Below the pieces are notes generated by a model. The model did not search any database. It had not been told where the DNA came from and was given only the letters and a program-made list of their open reading frames with translations. A program made the position numbers and the translations under genes. From positions 775,173 to 839,172 of the forward strand of contig JALMQS010000615.1 in NCBI GenBank assembly GCA_024734495.1: DNA of 64,000 bases, written 5' to 3'. Source of the DNA: Forficula auricularia. Lineage: Eukaryota > Arthropoda > Insecta > Dermaptera > Forficulidae. Positions 40,171 to 50,178 of this stretch are shown piece by piece (the stretch's first letter is position 1; every line of letters starts with the position of its first letter).

Positions 40171-40445
40171 TATAGTCTCTAGAAATAATTAAAAATTATT
40201 TTATTTAAAAAACAGAAGACTCTCTCATTTTATTTTATTTTTAACCTAAAATAAAAATTAGTTTTTTGAAACATGCAGGTTTCTTTTTTGCAATAAAATA
40301 TATCATTGACCGAGGAATTTACTTAGACATTTATTTTAAAAAATCACATAAATGCTATGTTTGGATTTAAACATAAACAGTATTAAATACAACGCATTGA
40401 GAAATCATACAAGAGTTATCCTCAACTGATTTGAATAAGGAAACA

Positions 40446-40632
40446 GTCCATAAATTATTTAGATTTTATTCAATTTCCGACGTTTTGGAGACTTTTTCTC
40501 TTTCCCCAAGGAGAGACAAGTGGGAACCGAGTTATAATCACCCATCAATAACTATTCATTAACCTGAAGAAGGAGAGAAAAAAGTCTCGGAAACGCTGGA
40601 AATTGAATAAAATTTAACTAATTTATGGACTG
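40446..40632. repeat. Inverted pair of PLE ends, second example
   Basis: CAGTCCATAAATTATTTAG at the left and its inverse at the right enclose two inverted hammerhead-like segments: 40564-40596 on plus (CTGAAGA..GAGA/TCTC..GGAAAC) and 40481-40510 on minus, which has lost its CTGA core. Confidence 0.65.
40564..40596 (+). ncRNA. Hammerhead-like motif, slightly degenerate
   Basis: CTGAAGA, then a GAGA/TCTC helix, then GGAAACGCTGG. The helix is shorter than in other copies. Confidence 0.45.
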
Positions 40633-40854
40633 CGTTGTAACATTATAACCTACTTATTTCGCTTACCAGTCCGTCTTTCTAAGGAAATAAATCAAATTAA
40701 ATACTTCATCATCATTATAGGCTCTGACCAGGATTATGGAATTTGTCTGTTTATTGATTAAAGCAAAATAGTGTTGGCATATTGTACATGGTTGATTTGT
40801 TGGTTGAGCATAAAACAATGTAAAATAAATGTTTAGGTAACCAATTGTCTTGGT

Positions 40855-41000
40855 TTATGTAATTTTTTTTAATGAAAATGATGAGAGAAGGAGTTACATC
40901 AAAAAGATGCATCTCTAAAGGCCTGGGTTGGCCCCTCCATCGTGAAAAGAAGAAAAAGAGGGAATTTTATGGGCTGGGCAGGGGTCGTAGCTATAATTTA
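40855..41000 (-). mobile_element. Retroposon 3' end, minus strand
   Basis: The left T-run and the segments GATGCATCTCTAAAGGCC and CCCCTCCATCGTGAAAAG match the inverse of 35150-35305. It is a second copy of the same A-tailed family. Confidence 0.5.
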
Positions 41001-41099
41001 CATATTATTGTATTGTTTTGGTAGCGTCACCTGTTGGTAGTCGCTAGAACATAGTTTATGAGTCACTCATACAAAACGCCTCAAAAGAATCATTGTTAT

Positions 41100-41610
41100 T
41101 AATAGTGACTTAAGATAATACCTTGCATGCATCTCGTAAGAGAAAACGTCGGGAGAATGAATCAGAAAATGATAATAAAATTCAATTCATATTGAAATTA
41201 TATCGAAACGTTTGCGGGTTTTAAATGGACGTTTTAAGATTGATTTTTTTATAAATGATTTTATCTATTATAATTTCGATTATTTGCTCATAAGAATTGG
41301 ATATTTACGTTATTTCGTCATTGATCATATGATCAAAGCTTGACCAAATTAATATCGGATCACCCCTAAGCTACCCTCTTTCCAATATAAAAAGAATCAT
41401 CGAAATCGGTTTATAATTTAAGAAGTTATGCCTAAACAAACATAGCAAAAAAGGACCAATACCAACGAAAAAAATGGGACCAATAGACTGAGCCCAATGC
41501 AAAAAATCATCAAAATCGGTTCACAATTGGCGAAGATATCAGGTAACATAGACTCAAAAAAAAATTCAGTCGAATTGAAAACCTCCTCCTTTTTGAAGTC
41601 GGTTAATAAT
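41100..41610 (+). mobile_element. GAAGTCGG MITE, copy F (no hairpin)
   Basis: It retains ATACCTTGCATGCATCTCGT, the body and the TTTTTGAAGTCGGTTAA terminus, but the large hairpin is absent. It gives the uninterrupted version of the site that is split in copy C. Confidence 0.7.
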
Positions 41611-41927
41611 GGTAGGTTTTCAATGATAACGAAATCGTTAGAGCCGTTTTCGAGAAACCGATTGTTTAAATATACACATGCTCATTTAATAATATGAGAT
41701 TAGATAAGATAAACTAAATGAATAGGAAAATATTTGTTAAATTAATTCACTGTACTAATGAAAATCATCAAAATGTAGCCTGAATTTGAACTTGATTTGT
41801 GACGTTGGTGCGCCTGTAGTGAGGCAACCAAATGAACGCAGAAGAATGAAAGCTGCGTAAGAGCTAGGCGAGCTCAGTGGTTGATGGAATTAATTAATGG
41901 TCCAGAGCCATCAAATATGTCCTAAAT
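41611..41927. other. Unassigned AT-rich stretch
   Basis: No recognised gene or repeat. It lies between copy F and a hAT-like end. Confidence 0.35.
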
Positions 41928-42000
41928 CAGTGTTTCTCAATCTGGGTTCCGCTGAACCCCAGGCTTCCACAAAGGAAGGTTTGGGATTCCACGCACCCAC
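41928..42000 (+). repeat. hAT-like terminus CAGTGTTTCTCAA
   Basis: CAGTGTTTCTCAATCTGG is a typical hAT-type terminal inverted repeat and contains the small palindrome GGGTTCCGCTGAACCC. No matching second end was found, so it is a solo or truncated element. Confidence 0.5.
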
Positions 42001-42136
42001 AGGTTAATAAAAGAAAGGATTTTTTAAAGCAATTTGAACCGCGAAAGTTAAATATTATGACAATAATTTCTTATGTTAATTCTACATTAATAAAATGATT
42101 TTATTATTTTTGATTTTATTAAAAGGAAAATAAATA

Positions 42137-42213
42137 GAGCATCCGACGGGTTTCGAACACGTGTCTCTCTCCTTACGCGAAGAGCGGCTTAACCAACTAG
42201 CCCACGGACTCTC
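42137..42213 (-). tRNA. tRNA-like sequence, left arm
   Basis: Acceptor GAGAGTC/GATGCTC (one mismatch, one wobble), A box TGGGCTAGTTGG and a GTTCGAAACC B box. One T-stem base is changed. Anticodon unclear. Confidence 0.5.
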
Positions 42214-42286
42214 CCGCCGAATAAGCTCTTAAGATGGAATGTCATTTTTCTTTTTCGCGATTTTTTCTATTTATAGTATAGTATAG

Positions 42287-42336
<50 letters not shown>

Positions 42337-42339
<3 letters not shown>

Positions 42340-43038
42340 GGTGCATAGGAAAGTTCCTTTAACCTGAAAATACTTGCGAACGGAGAGTGCTACAGCCACG
42401 CAAGTGAGGTAACGGTTTAGTAAAGCGACTATGCCCGACCTAATGCAAACGACACCAGCGCCCCTAGTGCCGAAATGTGGAAGTTAGCCATTGCAAATCG
42501 AAAACGAAAAGAGATAGAGCAAAATTTCCAATTAAAAAGTTTTAGAGCATCAATTAATTAGTACGAAACGATATTTGGTTTACACGGAAAGGATAAATTA
42601 CTGCCTGTATCCAAAAATGTCCGTAATCTATGCGCGACTGTTCTACTCTACATATTTACATTTCGGAAATGTAGCAGTGTGCAAATGCAGTTTGTGACTT
42701 TGAACTGTACTGTAATGTCTGAAAACTTTAATTTCCAATGCATTTAAAATTTTAGTTTAAAAGGTGTTGGCGATCGCTTGATACAAACAACATAATCTCA
42801 TAGCATAAAATTATTGATGGTAGACGATAATTTATCTTATCCGTGTAAAACAAATATCGTTTTCGTCTTTTCGTTTTCGATTTGCAATGGTTAACTTCCA
42901 CATTTCGCCACTATGGGCGGTGGTTTCGTTTGCATTAGGTCGGGCATAGTCGCTTTGCTATACCGTTGCCTCACTTGCGTGGCTGTAGCACTCTCCGTTT
43001 GCAAGTATTTTCAGGTTAAAGGGACTTTCCTATGCACC

Positions 43039-43041
<3 letters not shown>
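42337..43041. mobile_element. CAGGGTGCATAGG palindromic MITE in TA repeat
   Basis: Inverted arms of about 250 bases start CAGGGTGCATAGGAAAGT; shared internal segments include ACTATGCCCGACCTAATGC, CACGCAAGTGAGG and AACTTCCACATTTCG (with inverses). It is flanked on both sides by (TA)n, compatible with a TA-targeting element. Confidence 0.78.
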
Positions 43042-43083
<42 letters not shown>

Positions 43084-43135
43084 AAAAACCGCGAAAAGGA
43101 AAAATGACATTCCATCTTAAGAGCTTATTAGGAGG

Positions 43136-43213
43136 GAGATTTCGTGGGCTAGTTGGTTAAGCCGCTCTTCGCGTAAAGGAGAGAGATACGGGTTCGAAAC
43201 CCGTCGGATGCTC
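43136..43213 (+). tRNA. tRNA-like sequence, right arm
   Basis: Same module as 29934-30011, with an intact T arm (CGGGTTCGAAACCCG), A box TGGGCTAGTTGG and downstream ATTTATTTTTCCTTTTC. The acceptor stem is weakened (GAGATTT). Confidence 0.5.
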
Positions 43214-43395
43214 TATTTATTTTTCCTTTTCAATAAAATAAAAAAATAATAAAATAATTTTCTTAATGTAGAATTAACATAAGATATTATTGATCATATT
43301 ATTTATCTTTCGCGGTTCAAATTGCTTTAAAAAGAAAAATTAAAACTTTAAGGTTCAAAATCAATTTGTCTAAAACTATTGGGTGCTCTTGCGAA

Positions 43396-44642
43396 AGTTC
43401 GTGCGGAGTTTGTGAGTAAAAGTCACCCAGCGATTAGGTAAACAAAAATCTTTATTCAATCAATGATATATTCTCCATTGTTTTCTATAATCTTTTTCCA
43501 ACGTTCTGGCAGCAGACGGATGCCTCGATCATAAAAACTGCGCGGTTTAGATTCGAAGAACGAAGACACGCCGTTTTTAAAGGCCTCCAAAGAGTCAAAG
43601 TTTTTTCCATTTAAATAATTTTGCAATGACCGGAACAAGTGAGTCAGATGGTGCGATATCAGGAGAATACGGTGGATACGTTAGGACATCCCATTTCAGG
43701 CTCTTCAGCTTGCACAGCGTCTTTTTCGAAACGTGTGTTCTGGCGTTGTCCTGATGAAAGATGACTCCCTTGTTATTTGACAAAATCGGACGTTTCTCTT
43801 TGATTTCTCGATTCAAATTGGTTAATTGGCGACAGTACTTGTCCGAATCAATCGTTTCGCCAGCAGGGAGAAGCACAAAATTGATTATGCCCTTGCAATC
43901 CCGCCAAACTGTGAGCATCACCTTCATCGGGTGTAAACTGGCCTTTGGCATTGCGTCACCATGCTCACCTGGATGTTTCCATGTCCGTTTACGCTGAACA
44001 TTGTTATAGAGGACCCATTTCTCATCGCCCGTCACTAATCGACCCAAAAACGACTCGTTATTGAGCCGCCCGAGTAAAGAAACGGCCGCAGAAATTCGTT
44101 TGATTTTGTTCTTCTGGGTCAGCAAATGGGGCACCCATATATCGAGCTTCAAATCGAATCCCATCTTTTTTAATCGCCGAAAAGCGGTTGATCTGTCAAG
44201 TGCTATAGCAACTTCTTCTGTTGAAATTCGCGGGTTATTGAGCACTAAAGTACGCAAAACATCGTCATCAATGTCAGAAGGTCGACCAGAGCGTGGCTCG
44301 CCTTCAAGGTTAAATTCTCAGCGCCAAAATTTAGCAAACTATTTTTCCACAGTTCATTTAGCTGGTGCTTGATCCTGATAAACATCTTGAATGTTTTTCA
44401 CGGCTGCGGCAACGTTTATTCCCTTCCGAAACTCGTAAAGCATAACATCCCGTAAATGCACTTTATCGATATTCATTTTTAGAGTGATATTTATCGAAGC
44501 AGTTTGTATGAAAACAAATGATTTTTTTTAAATGAAAGCTGAAGACGTCACATTTCCAAGGGTATATAATATGTAGGAGTAGGCATTAATGTCAACACGT
44601 TACGACGCTCATAACTCCATCTATTGAAACTCCACACGAACT
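43396..44642 (-). mobile_element. Near-full-length mariner, inactive
   Basis: The imperfect inverted ends are AGTTCGTGCGGAGTTTG and AACTCCACACGAACT. The length of about 1.25 kb is normal for mariner. It contains one transposase gene on the minus strand with several lesions. Confidence 0.85.
43456..44476 (-). pseudogene. Mariner (DD34D) transposase with stops and frameshift
   Basis: It starts at the ATG at 44476 (MNIDKVHLRDVMLYEFRKG, helix-turn-helix region). Two in-frame stops follow around codons 41-46. The longest open part, 44257-43595, carries the linker WVPHLL and three catalytic Asp residues: TGDEKWVLYNN, FHQDNARTH and PPYSPDIAPSD (34 residues between the last two). A frameshift near 43625 leads to the proper C-terminus LLPERWKKIIENNGEYI. 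It cannot be made as a single protein. Confidence 0.92.
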
Positions 44643-45690
44643 GGACGATGCACGATGATGGTCCGGGGGCGAGGAGGGCGGGGGTTCGGGGATTAATATA
44701 TAAAAATAAAGAAATTGGAACTGGAATTCATCCAGAAGACTTACGATACACTCTGGAATGTCACAGAACATAGTCAGAAAATTATTAAATTATTAATTTT
44801 TATTATTATTATTTAATAATTAAATATTTGATCATTATTAATTAACGAGCGGTGCCGGGCGTGCCGTAGGCTGGTGTACCCTGGCGGGCAGCGTTTCGAG
44901 ATCTGATTATTAGCTGTCCGTAATTATATGTTTTGAAAAAATATTTTTTTGAATAATGAATATTGATCAAAGAAAGATGTAAAAATATCATTAAATGCTT
45001 TATAAATACTTTATTAGAGCATGCAACCATTTCTCTCGAAATTCCCGATCGGTTGGAAACCTATTTCTTTTTAATAATACATTTCATTATTTAAATTTAT
45101 CTAAAAAGTGTCTCTAAATTAATTATACATATATAATAATTTTAAAATTAATTTATCTACTAAAATTTCAAATGACCCGCGCAGTAATAAATTAAGAATT
45201 AATCTCCATATCCCATTAAATCATATCTCATTAAAACATATATTATAAATTAAATATATATAAAATATATATTTTAAAATTTATTTGTCTACTAAAATTT
45301 TAAGAATTTATATTTTTCTTAAATTCAAAAAAAAAAAATAATTTTCGCCGTATAAATTATTTTAAAAAAATTAAATATATATTAATATATAATATATTTA
45401 AAATTAATAAATGTGTCTACTAAAATTTCAAATGAGACACGCCGTAAATCTAATATTCTAAGCTATATAGAGGAATATTAATATATAGAGATATTCTAGA
45501 TATATAATATAGGGAATAGATATGTTTTCTTTGTAAAATTTGACAATATAACAACTGTCATTGAATATTAGTTGCTTTTTCTCCCACAAGTTCCTTGCTG
45601 CGCCATGGGTACTGTCTGACAATGGCTTTTATATATATAGATTAACTGAAGCGAAAATTTACCGAGCATCGCTCGGTGGCCAGGTACTAG
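44643..45690. other. AT-rich repeats and Helitron-like ends
   Basis: 44700-44790 repeats a piece of the transposase relic at 9700-9800, and 44843-44900 is the GC-rich GGGCGTGCCGTAGG module. On the minus strand from 45641 leftwards TCTATATATATAAAAGCC looks like a Helitron 5' end. At 45661-45690 a hairpin ACCGAGCATCGCTCGGT, nine bases, then CTAG looks like a Helitron 3' end on plus. No gene. Confidence 0.4.
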
Positions 45691-46059
45691 TATTAATGTC
45701 TATAATAGTCAAAGATTAGTTCAATTAAGACTCGACAGAATTGATTAACATATTAAATAAAAAAACAATATCAAAATATATTTTTAAATTATTTTATTTT
45801 GCAAAATAAATACAAATAATTTTTTTTCTAATGAAATAAGTACAATGTGCTATACCATTTTGAAATCTCGACTAAATGGGCCAATTTTTTTAAATAACTT
45901 GTCATTCATTTTTACTAGACTTTTTTTACAATAAAGATGATTCAAAGTAAGATGATAAAATTTTTTTAAAAAATAAGTCCGGAAAAAATATTTTTTTCTC
46001 CAAAAGTGTAATAATTATGTTTCACCTAAAACCAACACCTAACTCCTTAAAATGTATAA

Positions 46060-46633
46060 AGTCTATAATAACCAAAGATTAGTTCAATTAAGATGCGACA
46101 TAACTGATTAACATATTAAATAAAAAAACAACATCAAAATTTGTTTTTAAATTAGTCAATTTTTCCAAAAATTACAAATAGTTTTTTCTAAAGAATCAAA
46201 AACAAAGTGCTGTACTATTTTGAAATATCGACTAAATTGGCCAATTTTTTAAATAACGTCTCATTCATGATTACTACCCTTTTTTTTACAATAAATATGA
46301 TTCAAATTTATCTGATAAAATTTTTTTAAAAAATTAGTCCAGCAAAAATATTTTTTTTTCTCCAAAAGTGTAGTTCTTATGGTTTTACTTTGAATTATAG
46401 TCAATAGCAGAATTATTCAAGATTCTGAAAAAAAAATTAGAATAATAAAATATGTAAATTTATAGCCACAACATCTAGATTTTTAAGACAGGGTAGCAAT
46501 TTTCACCATTTTCAAAAAATGCCTATTACTCGAAAAATATGAGAGTTTTATTAAAAAAATTTTTAGGTTCTGGACGGTCGTAAATTGCACTATTTGCTGT
46601 TTACGATTTATCGTTATGATACGGGACACCCTG
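46060..46633 (+). repeat. CAGGGTG-family foldback arm
   Basis: A single arm of the family found at 2657-6731: contains ACCAAAGATTAGTTCAATT and ends ATACGGGACACCCTG. Repeated in unit 2 at 52432-53007. A further inverted copy starts at 51926 (CAGGATGTCTCGTATTAC). Confidence 0.65.
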
Positions 46634-47741
46634 TATGATTAAATATGACCGGAATTCTTAACTAAATTCCTCGTATTTGGCTTTTTTAAATTTTCACTTA
46701 TAAACACCTTTATCGCTAATGAATATGTGAGAAATAGTTTAAAAGGAGATTATATTACTAGTATTCGCTCTAAAAATCCACTGGGTTACAATACTATTAC
46801 AATATTATTATTTAAAAAAATATTCATGTTTATATGTAAATAAATTAAATATACAAATCTTTTTAAATAACATAATTCAGACGTTTAATAAAAGCCAAAG
46901 AATTCTGAAGAATTTCTACATTTATCAATGGAAATGAACAAGTATATTTTACAGCCCTGAATTCTATGAAATGAATAAACTATATATTTAGTAATATTTG
47001 TAAATAACGTTTAGTTCCAGATTGTGCTCGAAATTAAAGAGATAATACAATTAAAAGCTTAATTTCTCTCGCACGCCCTAAATAATACGGTGCCCGAATT
47101 ATTTACAAGGATTTTTTTTGAGAATTTTTTTCTTTATTTTAATTTTTCAATAATATTTAGTTGGGGAATTTTTTTGAAAAAATTAACACACTTTTGATTG
47201 GTACTCCAAATTACTCGATTAGAGGAGGTAAGTGTCACCTGTCGGTCGATAATTAAAACATTTTATTTAATAGGATTGATTACACAACATCTGATTGAAT
47301 TGCTTTTATTATTATTAAATCTTATTAATCTAAATCAAAATTATTTCATAGTGGACAATCAAATGTAAATTAAATCTATCTTTTAAATTTGTGAAAATCA
47401 ATTTCTTTGTGACATTTCTATATTCTCAAAATAATGGAATGAATATATAATGATTCCAAAATTCAAAATCCAATCGATAGAGGTTATATTTTATTTTATT
47501 ATTCAAAATATTGATTTTATATTATGTTCTATTATATTTTACTTTTTTAGCAAATTATAAATCAGGGCTGTCAACCCTTGGCCCAGCAATTCAATGAATA
47601 CGGCCCGACATTAAATTACAAATCTCCTTAAATCATTGAGATTTTTCAGTTGAAAGTAATGGAATGCAGCCGCCCAGGGGTAAGAATAGGTAGTAAGAAT
47701 AATCTCTAATAATATCTCATTTCCAAATAAGGTCTAGAGGC
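46634..47741. other. Upstream region of zinc-finger unit 1
   Basis: AT-rich, no recognised coding exon. A possible donor GGAG|GTAAGT near 47229 could end a 5' non-coding exon. A hAT-like CAGGGCTGTCAACCC motif is at about 47566. Confidence 0.35.
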
Positions 47742-48022
47742 GACTATGGGTCAGTGGATAGAGTGTTGGGTCGCTGACTCGAAGATCGCTGGTTCGAGAC
47801 CGAGTCTCGGCAGAGAGATATTTCCAGTTGCCTCCTCTTGGAAAGTAATGGCAACCTACCAAGAGGATAATTGCCTAGTAACCTTTTTAGCCGTTCGGAA
47901 CCGGCGTTAAAAAGTAGGTCCCATATATCTGTGTAAAACAACTAAACACACTCAGCACAGGTATATATGGAGAGGAGCCGACACCAGTTTCTGGTATGGC
48001 ACTCGAAGAAGAAGGAATAAGG
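47742..48022 (+). mobile_element. tRNA-derived SINE, unit 1
   Basis: The tRNA-like head has A box TGGGTCAGTGGATAGAGTG and B box GGTTCGAGACC. The body contains GCCTCCTCTTGGAAAGTAAT, AACCTACCAAGAGGATAA and AGCCGTTCGGAACCGGCG. The end is near CACTCGAAGAAGAAGG. The same SINE lies in unit 2, so it predates the duplication. Confidence 0.7.
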
Positions 48023-48072
48023 TCTATTTATTGGATTGTCATTCTTCCTTTCTTCATTTTCTTTTAAACCAA

Positions 48073-48103
48073 CCTTTCGGAGGATTCATCCCTCCTTCTT
48101 CAG
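48073..48103 (-). ncRNA. Hammerhead-like motif, unit 1
   Basis: Minus strand: CTGAAGA, one base, helix GGAGG/CCTCC, then GAAAGG. The last core-proximal base differs from the usual GAAAC. Confidence 0.5.
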
Positions 48104-48810
48104 GGTTTCATTCAAATTTTTATCTACTTACTGGAAAACATATTTGATAATACAATATGACAAGAAGAAATTGGACAATCTGCCGAAAAATTTTCGAAAA
48201 ATAAAAGGGCATTTTTTACATTTTGAATTTGAAAATATATATAAAGATTTCAGAAATTTTTTTCACAATTTTGTCATATTTTGACTCAATATTTTTTTTT
48301 AGAAAATAAATATTTTTAAGACATTTTTGCATCTTTATCATGGTGGATATCATTTTTCAATATTATTAACTATTATGTATTGGATGGAAATTTTGAGGTG
48401 TTGCGAAAAAAATAGGTTACTTGTTCAGGCTGAGCCTAAATATATTTTCATTTGAAAAAGAATTTAGAAAAATAAAAGGTTCTACTTAAGTATTTCTGAG
48501 TCGCGGTGAAATTATTATAAAAAAAATTACTTATTTATTTTTATTTTTCAGGTGATTCAATAAAGGAAGCTGCATGTTATCCATCGGAACAACAAATGTG
48601 ACCAGTGTAGGATTGGAAATTAAAAAACAAAAAACATTTCTAATTCACCGAATAGATCAAACCCTATTTAAAGGTGAATTCTGTTTACTAAATTTTAAAA
48701 CAAAAGCTCTATTAATGTTTATATAACGAATATATGAAGGCGAGCATATTTACGAAAATGTTCTTAAAATCAATAGATATTCAATAAGAATAATAAATAT
48801 TTACATTTAC
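48104..48810. other. Upstream of zinc-finger array, decayed exon
   Basis: TATTTTTCAG at about 48541-48551 looks like an acceptor. The following segment encodes DSIKEAACYPSEQQ but soon hits stops; KCDQCRIGN in another frame may be a dead finger. The acceptor TTTACAG at 48806-48812 precedes the finger array. Confidence 0.4.
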
Positions 48811-48812
48811 AG

Positions 48813-50178
48813 GCGAAACAAGATTTTGTGTTGTGCACACTGCCCCCGGAAGTTTTCTCAAAAAAGTAATTCTACTGTAGATTCAAGCGGACACCCAGAC
48901 GAGAATCCTTTTGGTAGTGCACGCTGCTCGATGATGCACACACAAAAGTCTAATATGAGTATGCAATTACAGCCGTATAGAGGCGACAAGCCTTTCGGTT
49001 GTGGACATTGCCAGAAGATTTTCTCAGCTACACGCTCTTTGAATGTTCATTTACGGACACATACAGGTGAAAAGCCTTTTACTTGTGCACAATGTAAGAA
49101 GACATTCTCCTCTAGACAATCTTTGACTATTCATTTGCGGACACATAATAGCGAGAAGCCATTTGGTTGCGAACACTGCCCAAAGAGGTTTAAAAATAAA
49201 TCTAATTTGGTTCTTCATTTAAGGACACATACAGGTGAGAAGCCTTTTTGTTGTGGACACTATTCAAAGAATTTGACCAAAAAGTCTAATTTAGTTCGTC
49301 ATTTACGATCACATTCAGGCGAGAAGCCTTTTACCTGTGATCAATGTCAGAAGACATTCTCCGGTAGACAGTCTTTAACTATTCATTTGCGGACACACAA
49401 TAGCGAGAAGCCATTTGGTTGTGAACACTGCCCAAAGAGATTTATCAAAAAGTCTCTTTTGGTTGTACATTTACGCACACATACAGGTGAGAAGCCTTTT
49501 TGTTGTGGACAATGCTCAAAGAATTTTACCAAAAAGTCTAATTTGGTTGTTCATTTAAGGACACATTCAGGCGAGAAGCCTTTTTGTTGTGGAGACTGCT
49601 CAAAGAGGTTTATCCAAAAGTCTAATTTGGTTCGTCATTTACGATCACATTCAGGCGAGAAGCCTTTTACCTGTGATCAATGTCAGAAGACATTCTCCTG
49701 AAGACAGTCTTTAACTATTCATTTGCGGACACACAATAGCGAGAAGCCATTTGGTTGTGAACACTGCCCAAAGAGGTTTATCCTAAAGTCTCATTTGGTT
49801 GTTCATTTACGAACACATACAGGTGAAAAGCCTTTTTGTTGTGGACAATGCTCAAAGAATTTTACCAAAAAGTCTAATTTGGTTGTTCATTTAAGGACAC
49901 ATTCAGGCGAGAAGCCTTTTTGTTGTGGACACTGCTCAAAGAATTTTACCCGAAAGTCTAATTTGGTTGTTCATTTAAGGACACATTCAGGCGAGAAGCC
50001 TTTTTGTTGTGGACACTGCTCAAAGAATTTTACCCGAAAGTCTATTTTGATTGTTCATTTAAGGACACATTCAGTCGAGAAGCCTTTTATTTGCGCGCGC
50101 TGCTCCAAGAAATTTCCACATAGAAATGGTTTGAATGTACATTTACGGACACATACTGGCAAAATACTCTCTAATTGA
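48813..50178 (+). pseudogene. C2H2 zinc-finger gene, copy 1, nonsense mutation
   Basis: The array follows the acceptor TTTACAG. After a degenerate CCAHCPRKF segment there are 14 C2H2 finger positions with TGEKPF/SGEKPF/NSEKPF linkers. The usual motif is CxxC-x12-HLRTH. Finger 4 has lost a Cys (CGHY). In finger 9 codon GGT of copy 2 is TGA here (49699-49701), so 48826-49701 and 49723-50178 are separated by a stop. Such proteins normally bind DNA in the nucleus as transcription factors or TE repressors. After the TGA at 50176 two more finger-like segments (FLCSEKFTRNSDITRHLMTH..) are readable but broken. No BTB, ZAD or KRAB domain is visible. Confidence 0.85.

Larger units (their letters stand above)
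39893..40253. repeat. Near-perfect 361-bp palindrome with two hammerhead-like motifs
   Basis: The arms (39893-40072 and 40073-40253) are inverse copies with only a one- to two-base difference next to the motif. Each arm contains CTGATGA, one base, a six-pair helix GAAGGC/GCCTTC with loop AAT, then GAAACTATAG: at 40143-40170 on plus and 39974-40001 on minus. These are the best core matches in the window. No reading frame lies between the arms. Confidence 0.85.
42025..43330. mobile_element. tRNA-bearing palindromic element, copy 2
   Basis: The inverted ends AAGCAATTTGAACCGCGAAA match, with arms of about 300 bases (to about 42330 and from about 43045). Each arm includes the segment TTCTTAATGTAGAATTAACA (or inverse), a tRNA-like sequence and TTAAGATGGAATGTCATTTT. 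The centre is a (TA)n tract that hosts another palindromic MITE. Copy 1 is at 29315-30154. Confidence 0.82.

Noticed and set aside
43456..44476. Active mariner
   Set aside because: Two early in-frame stops, a frameshift near 43625 and imperfect TIRs.
47744..47941. Minus-strand 65-codon frames at 47744-47941 and 54118-54315 as duplicated genes
   Set aside because: They are antisense readings of the tRNA-derived SINE present in both duplication units.
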